From Bradyrhizobium sp. 21 (lineage in GTDB: Bacteria > Pseudomonadota > Alphaproteobacteria > Rhizobiales > Xanthobacteraceae): a stretch of 64,000 nt of DNA. Both the position numbers and the translations under genes were made by a program. Positions 22,113-30,074 of the stretch are shown piece by piece; position 1 is the stretch's first letter; every line of letters begins with the position of its first letter. The notes beneath the pieces were generated by a model that was not told the DNA's origin, did no database searches, and was given only the letters and a program-made list of their open reading frames with translations. The stretch covers positions 182,674-246,673 of the forward strand of contig NZ_JADPJG010000008.1 of assembly GCF_023073335.1 (NCBI RefSeq), in the 5' to 3' direction.

Positions 22113-23720
22113 TCAGCCCGCCTGCTTGTTGTCGAGATCGAGCAGCCCGCGCGCCTCGAGCTCGTCGCGCACCATGCGTTTTGGAATTTTGCCGTAGCCG
22201 GATTTCGGCAGCGCCTCCCAGAAGAAGAACCGCTTCGGCATCTTGTAGCGCGGCACCTTCGCGCTGAGAAACGCCGCCATCTCCGCTTCACTCACCGGCT
22301 TCTCGCCCTCGCGCGCGACGCAGACGGCGACGCCGACCTCGCCCCAGGTCGGGTCTGGCACGCCGACCACCGCGACCTCGCCGACCGCCGGATGCGTCAG
22401 GATCTTCTCCTCGATCTCGCGCGGATAGATGTTGGAGCCCCCAGAGATGTACATGTCGGAGGCACGGCCCGTGATGTAGACGAACCCCTCCTCATCCATG
22501 TGGCCGAGATCGCCGGTGCGGAACCAGCCGTTGCGGAAGGCCTTCGCGTTGGCCTCGGGGTTGTCGTAATAGCCGGCGAGCACGGCGGGCCCGATCACGC
22601 AGATCTCGCCGCTCTGGTTGGCGGCGAGTTCGCGGCCCTCGCCGTCCTGGATCGAGACCTGCATCCCGGTGCGCTCGAAGCCGCAGGTGCCGATCTTCGC
22701 GTGCGGGCCGTCCTCGGGATCGTGCAGCGCCGCCGGCAGCACGGTGATGTTGCCGGTGACCTCGCCCAATCCAAAATACTGCACGATGACCTTGCCGAGC
22801 TTCTTCAGCGCCGCCTTCTGATCCTCCCGATACATCGGCGCGCCGGCATAGATCACGTGACGCAGCGAGGAATGATCATATTTGTCGGCGGCCGGGTGCT
22901 CGACCATCATCTTCAGAATGGTCGGCACGACGAAGAGATTGCTGACGCGATGCGCCTCGATCAGGCGGAACGCCTCGTCGATATCGAACTTCTCGGTCGG
23001 GAGCAGCACGGTGCGCACGCCGCGCGCGGTTTGCACCAACTGGTGCACGCCGGCGCCATGCGACAGCGGCGCCACCACCAGCGAGGCATCCGCTTCGGTG
23101 ACGCCGGGCGTGAGGTCAGCGAGATGGTTGGTGACGACAAAACCCATCTGACCATGGGTCAGCACCGCGGCCTTGGAACGGCCGGTGGTGCCCGAGGTGA
23201 AGAAGAACCAGCAGGGATCGTCGTGCTCAACAGCGACGTTCTCGACCACCGTTCCGGCTTGCGACGCGATAGCATCCGCAACCGAATTCTCGGCAAATGG
23301 CGCCCGACCGTCGATGCTCCAGGTGAATTCCAGCGCCCCGCCCTTCACGGCGGCGGCGTGCTCGGGAAAATCGACATGGCACAGAAACGCCTTGGCGCCG
23401 GAGGCCTGCGCGAGATAGGCGACCTCATCCGGCATCAGGCGGAAATTGGTGGGCACCCAGACCGCGCCGAGCCGGAACGCGGCGAACATCGAGAAGAACA
23501 TCTCGTCGCCGTTCTTGGCATGGACGAGGATGCGGTCGCCCTTGGCGATGCCGCGTGCGGCAAGTGCTGCGGCAAACGCCGAGACCCGCACGTCGATCTC
23601 GCGCCAGGTCCAGGATTTGTCACCCCAGACGAAACCGGGGCGCGATCCATGCCGCCGCGCATTCTGGGTCAGCATGTGAGCGAGATTCATGACGCGGCGG
23701 GACATGCGCAGGGGCTGCAT
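22113..23720 (-). CDS. Acyl-CoA synthetase (AMP-forming), fatty-acid/aryl-CoA ligase type
   Basis: This 535-residue adenylate-forming enzyme should activate a carboxylic acid with ATP and join it to CoA. The AMP-binding motif FFTSGTTGRSKAAVLTH (about 174-190), YFGLGEVTG (A5-type), GWFRTGDLGHMDEEGFVYITGR (A7/A8), and the C-terminal catalytic lysine region near SGYGKIPKR are all present, so it is probably active. The substrate cannot be read from the sequence. It leads a two-gene unit with the PPC protein. Confidence 0.92.
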   Translation of the reverse strand: MQPLRMSRRVMNLAHMLTQNARRHGSRPGFVWGDKSWTWREIDVRVSAFAAALAARGIAKGDRILVHAKNGDEMFFSMFAAFRLGAVWVPTNFRLMPDEVAYLAQASGAKAFLCHVDFPEHAAAVKGGALEFTWSIDGRAPFAENSVADAIASQAGTVVENVAVEHDDPCWFFFTSGTTGRSKAAVLTHGQMGFVVTNHLADLTPGVTEADASLVVAPLSHGAGVHQLVQTARGVRTVLLPTEKFDIDEAFRLIEAHRVSNLFVVPTILKMMVEHPAADKYDHSSLRHVIYAGAPMYREDQKAALKKLGKVIVQYFGLGEVTGNITVLPAALHDPEDGPHAKIGTCGFERTGMQVSIQDGEGRELAANQSGEICVIGPAVLAGYYDNPEANAKAFRNGWFRTGDLGHMDEEGFVYITGRASDMYISGGSNIYPREIEEKILTHPAVGEVAVVGVPDPTWGEVGVAVCVAREGEKPVSEAEMAAFLSAKVPRYKMPKRFFFWEALPKSGYGKIPKRMVRDELEARGLLDLDNKQAG

Positions 23721-23908
23721 CGGGCTTCCTCTTCGGCGGCGGACGGCGCGCGAGCCGCCCGCTCATTGCAGCCCATTTATCGCCATAGGCAGTGCCCCTG
23801 CAAGGCGCGCGCAGCGCTTGCAAACAGTACGAGCAGCCGCGATCGTTCAGGGAATTTTAAACATGATCGGCGCAACGTCAGGCAGTTCTCGCGTACAGAG
23901 TGCCCATC

Positions 23909-24268
23909 ATGGTCAAAGCGCCCGCCGTCGTCTTGTTGTCGCTGGCGCTCGCCGGATGTGCAATGGCTCCGCAAGCGCATCTGGCTTCCGATCCCGCCTT
24001 CAAGCCCGCCCGCTATGCCTGGGATGGCGCCGGCGAGGATCCCAACCGGCCGCGCCCTGCCTCAGAACCAACACGGACCGCCGCCCGATCCGAGCGCAAC
24101 AGGTCGCAAGCCGGACTTCAACCCTATTCGAAGGAATGGTGGCAGGCACAGGACGGCATCGAGGCCGAGCAGGACGCCAGGGTCAACCACTCCCTCGTCA
24201 TCTGCCAGGGCTGCCTGCGCCCACAGCCGCAGCCCGAGGATTCCAGACTCGCCAAGGCGACCGATTGA
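23909..24268 (+). CDS. Small putative lipoprotein
   Basis: The 119-residue protein starts MVKAPAVVLLSLALAGCAMAP, a lipoprotein signal with lipobox LAGC, so the cysteine at position 17 should be lipidated. The rest is hydrophilic and Pro/Arg-rich with a WW pair in SKEWWQAQDGIEAEQDARVN and two further cysteines in ICQGCLRP, a CxxC-like pair. No family is recognised. A GTG at 23900 would add three residues. The GNAT gene follows 27 bases later and may be co-transcribed. Confidence 0.75.
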   Translation: MVKAPAVVLLSLALAGCAMAPQAHLASDPAFKPARYAWDGAGEDPNRPRPASEPTRTAARSERNRSQAGLQPYSKEWWQAQDGIEAEQDARVNHSLVICQGCLRPQPQPEDSRLAKATD

Positions 24269-24295
24269 CAGGCCGAAGAGCTGACCGGAGACGCC

Positions 24296-24571
24296 ATGAG
24301 CGAAATCATCAACAACAAAGCCCAGCAGCGCTATGAGCTGGAGGTCGAGGGCCATCTTGCAACCGAACATTACAAGCTCGAGGGCGGTGTCATCACGTTC
24401 GAGCATACGGACGTGCCGAAGGAACTCGGCGGCAAGGGCGTCGGCTCGAAGCTGGTGCAAGGCGCGCTCGATCAGGTCCGTGCGGCAGGCCTGAAGGTGA
24501 TCCCGCAGTGCCCGTTCGTGAAGGCGTGGATCGAGAAGCACCCGGACTATGCAGATCTCGTGACGAGATGA
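24296..24571 (+). CDS. Small GNAT-fold N-acetyltransferase (YjdJ-like), first of two twins
   Basis: This 91-residue protein is of the minimal GNAT type. VITFEHTDVPKELGGKGVGSKLVQGALDQVR holds the acetyl-CoA-binding (Q/R)xxGx(G/A) turn as GGKGVGSKL, followed by VIPQCPFVKAWIEKHPDYADLV. Proteins of this class lack the full fold and are often annotated as uncharacterised. A close relative of equal length is encoded at 24839-25114. A perfect 11-bp hairpin follows at once. Confidence 0.87.
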   Translation: MSEIINNKAQQRYELEVEGHLATEHYKLEGGVITFEHTDVPKELGGKGVGSKLVQGALDQVRAAGLKVIPQCPFVKAWIEKHPDYADLVTR

Positions 24572-24576
24572 GAGCA

Positions 24577-24606
24577 CAGGCCCGCCGCCCGTAGCCGGCG
24601 GGCCTG
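24577..24606 (+). terminator. Hairpin after the first GNAT gene
   Basis: CAGGCCCGCCG (24577-24587) and CGGCGGGCCTG (24596-24606) form a perfect 11-base-pair stem with an eight-base loop, starting six bases after the stop codon. There is no T-run, so termination efficiency is uncertain. Confidence 0.65.
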
Positions 24607-24838
24607 ACGATAGCTACGGCCTGTTATCCGTGCTTGAGCATGTCCTGGTCATTGAGATCCGAGTCCTGCCACAGCTGGAGGATGCCGAGCAGCACCACCA
24701 CCGCGCCAAGGGACCTGGGACCGCCATGGAGCTTGCAAGAGCAACGCCGAGGATTATTTGTGGTCACTGCATAATGGTCGCAGAGCGAAACTCGTCTTGC
24801 CGCACTGCAGCCACAGGGACGCGTCGGAAGGATTTTGA

Positions 24839-25114
24839 ATGGTGGCATCGGTACGCGACAACAAGGACAGAAGCCGCTTCGAGCTCGATGTCGGCAGCGA
24901 CATCGCCTTCGCCAATTACCGCATGACGCCGTCGGCCCTGATCATTACCCACACCGAGACGCCGCACGCGCTGCGCGGCCGCGGCATCGCCTCGGAGCTG
25001 GTCAAGGGCGCGCTGGAATTGATCCGCCGCGACGGCAACAAGGTGATCGCCGGTTGCGGCTTCGTCGTGGATTATCTCGACAAGCATCCGGAGGATGCGG
25101 ACCTCGTCGCCTGA
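24839..25114 (+). CDS. Small GNAT-fold N-acetyltransferase, second twin
   Basis: This 91-residue protein matches the gene at 24296 in length and layout: LIITHTETPHALRGRGIASELVKGALELIR, VIAGCGFVVDYLDKHPEDADLV. The acetyl-CoA turn reads RGRGIASEL. The two look like an old local duplication separated by 267 bases that hold a hairpin but no sure gene. The ATG has no strong ribosome site. A bidirectional hairpin follows. Confidence 0.87.
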   Translation: MVASVRDNKDRSRFELDVGSDIAFANYRMTPSALIITHTETPHALRGRGIASELVKGALELIRRDGNKVIAGCGFVVDYLDKHPEDADLVA

Positions 25115-25120
25115 ACGCAG

Positions 25121-25146
25121 AAGGGCCCGCGTGATCGCGGGCCCTT
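25121..25146. terminator. Bidirectional terminator between GNAT twin and DUF3597 gene
   Basis: AAGGGCCCGC (25121-25130) and GCGGGCCCTT (25137-25146) form a perfect 10-base-pair stem with a six-base loop. The A/T ends make it usable on both strands, and it lies between convergent genes. Confidence 0.75.
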
Positions 25147-25167
25147 GGATTACGACCGAGCCATCGG

Positions 25168-25563
25168 TCAGTGCTTGATCTCCGGCGGCAGCTTGCCGCC
25201 ATTGGCCGCCAGCTTGGACATCACCTGCTTGTGCAGCCAGACGTTCATGCTCGCGGAATCGTTGGTGTCGCCGCTGTAGCCGAGCTCCTTGGCGAGGTCC
25301 TTGCGCGCAGCGAGGCTGGAATCGACGTCGAGCGCCTTCATGAGGTCGACGATCGAGGTGCGCCATTCCAGCTTTTCGCCCTTGTGCGCGGCGACGGCCG
25401 CGTCGACGATCGAAGCGACGTCCACCGTTGCCCCGGACGCTGGCGCCGATGTGCCCGGCGCGGCCCCTGCGGGCGCGGAGCCCGACGGTGCGCTGCCTGC
25501 GGGCGCGGCGGAAGCAGGAGTGCTGCCGAAGATCGCGCCCATAATTTTCCCGAAAATGCTCAT
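25168..25563 (-). CDS. DUF3597 domain protein
   Basis: The 131-residue protein starts MSIFGKIMGAIFG, the mark of DUF3597, followed by an Ala/Pro/Ser-rich linker (about 15-50) and a helical domain ending in VNVWLHKQVMSKLAANGGKLPPEI-like residues. DUF3597 proteins are small, LysM-like in fold, and of unknown function. The ATG at 25561-25563 was preferred over a start 15 codons upstream because it fits the family start. It stands alone between convergent and divergent neighbours. Confidence 0.9.
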   Translation of the reverse strand: MSIFGKIMGAIFGSTPASAAPAGSAPSGSAPAGAAPGTSAPASGATVDVASIVDAAVAAHKGEKLEWRTSIVDLMKALDVDSSLAARKDLAKELGYSGDTNDSASMNVWLHKQVMSKLAANGGKLPPEIKH

Positions 25564-25898
25564 GTCTGCTCCCCGAAAAGGATCCGTTGGAAGGGCCTTG
25601 AGTGGCACTTATATACGAAGTTGCGTCGTTGCGCCCACGAAGTTCCGCGGACCGACGAGCAGCATCAGCTTATCTGCGGCGAAATGACGACCGAATGACA
25701 TCATGGGGATTGCACTGCGGCATCGAATCTCACCCAAGCGTGAGGGACAGGACTCGGAAACAGGCGTACGCTCGACGTCGAGCTCGCGATGCCCTCCGGA
25801 ATTCGCGTCTGGTTGGGATTGCGATCAACCAAGAACAGCGGCCGCTGGCGCCGTTTGCAGGCGCGAATTTCGGCCGCGCGGCAAGGGAGCTAGCAACC
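25564..25898. other. Intergenic region before the DUF2189 gene
   Basis: About 335 bases separate the divergent DUF3597 and DUF2189 genes. One frame stays open through it into the DUF2189 gene but gives an Arg-rich sequence without family likeness. No repeat, RNA or clear promoter was seen. Confidence 0.4.
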
Positions 25899-26807
25899 AT
25901 GGCGACACTCTACCAGGGCAATGTCCCCACGATGGCCCCGCCCGCCGATGCGGCGGGACCAGTTATCCGAACCATCCAACTCTCCGACCTGCGCGACGTG
26001 CTCCGGCGCGGCTGGGAGGATTTCAAGGCGGTTCCGAGCCACGCCATCATCCTCTGCGTGATCTACCCGGTGCTGGGCCTCGTGATCGCCCGCGTGGCGA
26101 TGGGCTATTCCGTGCTGCCGCTGCTGTTCCCGCTGGCCGCGGGCTTCGCGCTGATCGGGCCATTCGCGGCGCTCGGTCTCTATGAGCTCTCCAGCCGGCG
26201 CGAACGTTATGAGGAGGCCAGCGCGTGGGATGCCATGGAGGTGCTGCGCTCGCCCTCCTTCGGCGCGATGCTCGGCCTCGGCACGCTGCTGCTCGCCCTG
26301 TTCGTGACCTGGGTCGCGACCGCACAGGCGATCTATGTCGCGGCGTTCGGTTATGAGGGCGCATCCGGGATCTCGGATTTTCTCACCCGCGTTCTCACGA
26401 GCCGGCAAGGCTGGTGGCTGATCGTGGTCGGCTGCGGCACCGGCTTCCTGTTCGCGCTCGCCGCGCTCTGCATCAGCGCCGTGTCGTTCCCCCTGATGCT
26501 CGATCGCCATGCCGGCGCGTTCGAGGCGATGGTGACGTCGCTGCGCGTCGTCGCCAAGAACCCGGTGCCGATGGCCGCCTGGGGCCTGATCGTGGCGGTC
26601 CTGCTGGCGCTGGGCACGATTCCGGCCTTCCTCGGGCTTGCCGTGGTGATCCCCTTGCTCGGCCATGCCACCTGGCATCTCTACCGCAAGGTGATCGTGT
26701 CCGATCCGGGCGCGCGTCCGGTGCCGCCTCCGCCGCATCGTCCGCGCAAGCCGGCCGCCGACTTCCCCGCCAACCTCTTCCCCTGGCGCAATCGGACCGA
26801 CGCCTGA
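25899..26807 (+). CDS. DUF2189 integral membrane protein
   Basis: The 302-residue protein has six likely membrane helices: AIILCVIYPVLGLVIARVA, LLFPLAAGFALIGPFAALGL, LGLGTLLLALFVTWVATAQ, WLIVVGCGTGFLFALAALC, MAAWGLIVAVLLALGTIP and AFLGLAVVIPLLGHATWHLY. IQLSDLRDVLRRGWEDFKAVPSH before the first helix and HATWHLYRKV at the end are typical of DUF2189, once thought cytochrome c oxidase-associated. AAGGGAG lies about ten bases before the chosen ATG. A perfect 13-bp hairpin follows. Function is unknown. Confidence 0.9.
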   Translation: MATLYQGNVPTMAPPADAAGPVIRTIQLSDLRDVLRRGWEDFKAVPSHAIILCVIYPVLGLVIARVAMGYSVLPLLFPLAAGFALIGPFAALGLYELSSRRERYEEASAWDAMEVLRSPSFGAMLGLGTLLLALFVTWVATAQAIYVAAFGYEGASGISDFLTRVLTSRQGWWLIVVGCGTGFLFALAALCISAVSFPLMLDRHAGAFEAMVTSLRVVAKNPVPMAAWGLIVAVLLALGTIPAFLGLAVVIPLLGHATWHLYRKVIVSDPGARPVPPPPHRPRKPAADFPANLFPWRNRTDA

Positions 26808-26820
26808 CGAAATCGTGACA

Positions 26821-26852
26821 TGCGATCCTGCCCCCGCCCGGGCAGGATCGCA
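26821..26852 (+). terminator. Strong hairpin after the DUF2189 gene
   Basis: TGCGATCCTGCCC (26821-26833) and GGGCAGGATCGCA (26840-26852) form a perfect 13-base-pair stem with a six-base loop, 14 bases after the stop codon. The T-run is missing. Confidence 0.7.
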
Positions 26853-26937
26853 CACTGTCATACGCCTTGCTTTGGCCGCGGTTACCATCGAGATTGCGCC
26901 CGCCGGTCAGATCACTTCACGGAATTAATTTACACGA

Positions 26938-27762
26938 ATGACCCCGACGATTTCTCGTCTCGCCCTCGCAGCCTTCGCCATCTCCGCGTCAATCCTAACC
27001 GCCCAGCCAGCGCTCGCCGCTGTTGCCTGCGGTTCGGGCAATTTCGACGCTTGGCTCGCAGACTTCAAAACCGACGCCGCAGCCAAAGGCGTCTCGCAAC
27101 AGGCCATCACCGCCGGACTTGCCGGCGTCACGCTCGACCAGAGCGTGCTCAACCGTGACAAGTCGCAAAAGGTCTTCACCCAGACCTTTGAAGAGTTTTC
27201 CGGCCGCATGGTGCCGCCGCGGATGACACGCGGCTCCAACATGATGAAGCAATATGGCTCGGTGCTCTCCCGCATCGAGCAGACTTACGGCGTGCCGGGC
27301 GAGGTGCTGGTTGCGATCTGGGGTCTCGAGACCGATTTCGGCGTCAACACCGGCAAGTTCGCGACCATCCGCTCGCTGGCGACGCTGGCCTATGACTGCC
27401 GTCGCTCCGAGCAGTTTCGCGCCGAGCTGCTGGATGCGCTGCGCATCGTACAGCGCGGCGATCTCGCGCCCGGCGACATGAAGGGCGCCTGGGCCGGTGA
27501 GCTCGGCCAGACCCAGTTCATGCCGTCGTCCTGGATGAAATACGCCGTCGATTTCGACGGCAACGGCAAGCGCGATCTCCTCCACAACGCGCCCGACGTA
27601 CTCGCCTCCACCGCCAATTATCTTTCCGGCTATGGCTGGCAGCGCGGCAAGGATTGGCAGCCCGGCGCTCCAAATTTCGCGGTGCTGCAGCAGTGGAACA
27701 AGAGCGAGGTCTATTCCAAGACCGTCGCTTATTTCGCGACCCAGCTCGCGCACGCCCCTTAG
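26938..27762 (+). CDS. Lytic murein transglycosylase, MltB family
   Basis: This 274-residue enzyme should cleave peptidoglycan between MurNAc and GlcNAc, forming anhydro-MurNAc. A signal peptide (ISRLALAAFAISASILTAQPALA) is followed by the SLT_2 domain: FDAWLADFKTDAAAKGVS, the catalytic glutamate in AIWGLETDFGVNTG (about 124-137), LGQTQFMPSSWMKYAVDFDGNGKRDL, and NYLSGYGWQ. There is no C-terminal peptidoglycan-binding domain, so it is a short member. With no lipobox it should be soluble in the periplasm. Confidence 0.93.
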   Translation: MTPTISRLALAAFAISASILTAQPALAAVACGSGNFDAWLADFKTDAAAKGVSQQAITAGLAGVTLDQSVLNRDKSQKVFTQTFEEFSGRMVPPRMTRGSNMMKQYGSVLSRIEQTYGVPGEVLVAIWGLETDFGVNTGKFATIRSLATLAYDCRRSEQFRAELLDALRIVQRGDLAPGDMKGAWAGELGQTQFMPSSWMKYAVDFDGNGKRDLLHNAPDVLASTANYLSGYGWQRGKDWQPGAPNFAVLQQWNKSEVYSKTVAYFATQLAHAP

Positions 27763-28364
27763 CCCAGGAAAACGCGCACGGCCGATCGCCCGGCGACCCG
27801 CCCCACCTGGTGCGCTTGCATCTCGTAGTTTCTTACTTGCGCAACTTGCCGCAATAAATCCGCGCGAGAATTGCGTGATGTTGCGCGCGGCGCAGGCCCG
27901 CATGTGAATTTTCTGATTTTCATTACGTCGTGCAATTCTCAGCACACGTTGGGCGTGTGTGCATCGCGCCCAGGTAGCTCTCCCTCACGAATCGCCGTTC
28001 CAACAAGTGGATATATATTCATTTTATGCCCCCGACCCTTCATGCGATTCGCGCATGCAAGACTTGGGTCCAGAGGCTGAGCAGTCGGGTTGCACGTCAC
28101 GGATATGCGACTTATTTTCGCGAGGATCGCGATCGATCAATTGGAAAAGTCCGTGGTTTCACGGATAGTTACGGTCTAACGAAGCCCGTTCAGCCTGAGC
28201 CTTAGGCGGGACTGCCAACAGGTTAAGCGTTCCTTACCTGGGCTATGCGCTCCCCGCTTAGCTGCATCGCAACATCGGAACTTTCGCAGTGCACGACCTT
28301 CACCTATATTCATTTCAACGATGACGCCCGGGCAAGGGTTGAATCGAACTACAGGAGACTACCA
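27763..28364. other. Long intergenic region before the DUF1127 gene
   Basis: About 600 bases carry no convincing gene. The part from 27890 to 28170 is AT-rich for this genome, with TGGATATATATTCATTTTATG near 28005-28025 and several short inverted repeats (GTGCATCGCGCCCAG, CGCGAGGATCGCGATCG). A TATATT at 28305-28310 could be the -10 element of the DUF1127 gene with a GGAAC at 28277-28281 upstream, but the match is weak. A small RNA is possible and cannot be proved by eye. Confidence 0.4.
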
Positions 28365-28517
28365 ATGCTGCTCTCGCTCATCCGCATGATCCAGGCTTTC
28401 CGGGACTATCAGCGCAATGTTGCCGAGCTGTCCCAGCTCAGCGATCGCGAATTGGCCGATATCGGCCTCGATCGCTCGGACATCCCGCGCGTTGCCGCCG
28501 GTGAATATCAGGGCTGA
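28365..28517 (+). CDS. DUF1127 small protein (YjiS-like)
   Basis: The 50-residue protein has the DUF1127 core: RDYQRNVAELSQLSDRELADIGLDRSDIPRVAAGEY. Small DUF1127 proteins in alphaproteobacteria bind RNA or act in phosphate, carbon and RNA turnover networks; the exact role of this one is unknown. CAGGAGAC lies at a good distance before the ATG at 28365. The open frame upstream of this ATG is not coding-like. A hairpin follows at 28549. Confidence 0.9.
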   Translation: MLLSLIRMIQAFRDYQRNVAELSQLSDRELADIGLDRSDIPRVAAGEYQG

Positions 28518-28548
28518 TATCGTTCAGCCCTTAGCCGGACGAACCGAT

Positions 28549-28571
28549 AGCGCCCGCCTCGTGCGGGCGTT
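28549..28571 (+). terminator. Hairpin after the DUF1127 gene
   Basis: CGCCCGC (28551-28557) and GCGGGCG (28563-28569) form a seven-base-pair stem with a short loop, followed by TTGTCGTTT. It lies 32 bases after the stop codon and is a plausible terminator. Confidence 0.65.
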
Positions 28572-28642
28572 GTCGTTTCCAGTGCAGAAAACTCAATCTC
28601 GGCGATTCCACTCTCCGCAGAAAAGCGCTACCTGTCCGCCCC

Positions 28643-30067
28643 ATGACAGGACCCCAATCCAATTCCGTGCACGTCGTCGGCGCAGGCCTTGCCGGCTCCG
28701 AAGCCGCCTGGCAGGTGGCTAAGTCAGGCGTACCCGTGGTGCTGCACGAGATGCGGCCGACCCGCATGACCGAGGCGCACCGCACCGACGGGCTCGCCGA
28801 GCTGGTCTGCTCCAATTCGTTCCGCTCGGACGATGCCGCCAACAACGCCGTCGGCTTGCTGCATGCCGAGATGCGCCGGCTCGACTCGCTCATCATGCGC
28901 GCGGCTGACGCCAACCAGGTGCCGGCCGGCGGCGCGCTGGCGGTCGACCGCGACGGCTTCTCCGCGGCCGTCACCAAGGCGCTCAACGAGCACCCCCTCA
29001 TCGAGATCGCCCGCGGCGAGGTCGCAGGCCTGCCGCCGACCGACTGGAGCAACGTCATCGTCGCGACCGGCCCCCTCACCTCGGCGCCGCTGGCCGACGC
29101 CATACGCGAGCTGACGGACGAGAACGCGCTCGCCTTCTTCGACGCGATCGCGCCGATCGTGCACCGCGAATCCATCGACATGTCGGCGGCCTGGTTCCAG
29201 TCGCGGTACGACAAGGTCGGCCCGGGCGGCACCGGCGCCGACTATATCAACTGCCCGATGACGAAGGAGCAGTATGACGGCTTCGTCGCGGCGCTGATCG
29301 CCGGCGAGAAGACCGAGTTCAAGGAGTGGGAGAACACGCCCTATTTCGACGGCTGCCTGCCGATCGAGGTGATGGCGGAGCGCGGCCCCGAAACGCTGCG
29401 TCACGGCCCGATGAAGCCGGTCGGCCTCACCAATCCGCACGACCCCACCACAAAAGCCTACGCGATCGTGCAGCTGCGCCAGGACAACAAGCTCGGCACG
29501 CTCTACAATATCGTCGGCTTCCAGACGAAGCTGAAATATGGCGAGCAGCAGCGCATCTTCCGCACCATTCCGGGCCTGCAGAACGCCGAATTCGCGCGCC
29601 TCGGCGGCCTCCATCGCAACACCTTCCTCAACTCGCCCAAGCTGCTCGACGCCCAGTTGCGCCTGCGCGCGCAGCCCCGGCTGCGCTTTGCCGGCCAGAT
29701 GACGGGCTGCGAGGGCTACGTGGAATCCGCCAGCGTCGGCCTGATCGCCGGCCTCTATGCGGCCGCGGATGCGCGCGGCGAGACACTTGCGAGCCCACCG
29801 GGCACCACGGCGCTCGGGTCCCTGCTCGGTCACATCACCGGCGGCCATATCGAGACCATCGAGCCGGGCACGCGCTCGTTCCAGCCGATGAACATCAATT
29901 TCGGCCTGTTCCCGCCGCTCGCCAGCGCACCGACGAAGAAGCCCGACGGAAGCCGGCTGCGCGGCAACGAGAAGACGGTGGCCAAGAAGCAGGCGATGAG
30001 CGCACTGGCGCTCGCCGATCTCGATCGCTGGATCGCCGATCACCTGCGCATTGCCGCTGCGGCGTGA
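28643..30067 (+). CDS. trmFO: Methylenetetrahydrofolate-tRNA-(uracil-54-C5)-methyltransferase TrmFO
   Basis: TrmFO makes ribothymidine at tRNA position 54 using methylene-tetrahydrofolate and FADH2. The 474-residue protein has the FAD-binding [13 protein letters not shown] at 9-21, the conserved [10 protein letters not shown] cysteine region, [10 protein letters not shown] with the second catalytic cysteine, and [20 protein letters not shown] near the C-terminal FAD contact. The length matches the family (about 440-475). A kinase-fusion gene starts seven bases after its stop, so the two are probably co-transcribed. Confidence 0.95.
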   Translation: MTGPQSNSVHVVGAGLAGSEAAWQVAKSGVPVVLHEMRPTRMTEAHRTDGLAELVCSNSFRSDDAANNAVGLLHAEMRRLDSLIMRAADANQVPAGGALAVDRDGFSAAVTKALNEHPLIEIARGEVAGLPPTDWSNVIVATGPLTSAPLADAIRELTDENALAFFDAIAPIVHRESIDMSAAWFQSRYDKVGPGGTGADYINCPMTKEQYDGFVAALIAGEKTEFKEWENTPYFDGCLPIEVMAERGPETLRHGPMKPVGLTNPHDPTTKAYAIVQLRQDNKLGTLYNIVGFQTKLKYGEQQRIFRTIPGLQNAEFARLGGLHRNTFLNSPKLLDAQLRLRAQPRLRFAGQMTGCEGYVESASVGLIAGLYAAADARGETLASPPGTTALGSLLGHITGGHIETIEPGTRSFQPMNINFGLFPPLASAPTKKPDGSRLRGNEKTVAKKQAMSALALADLDRWIADHLRIAAAA

Positions 30068-30074
30068 GTTTTCG

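Noticed and set aside
21102..24284. Plus-strand open frame of 1060 codons
   Set aside because: It runs antisense to the PPC and acyl-CoA ligase genes, whose domains are intact; the composition is that of a shadow.
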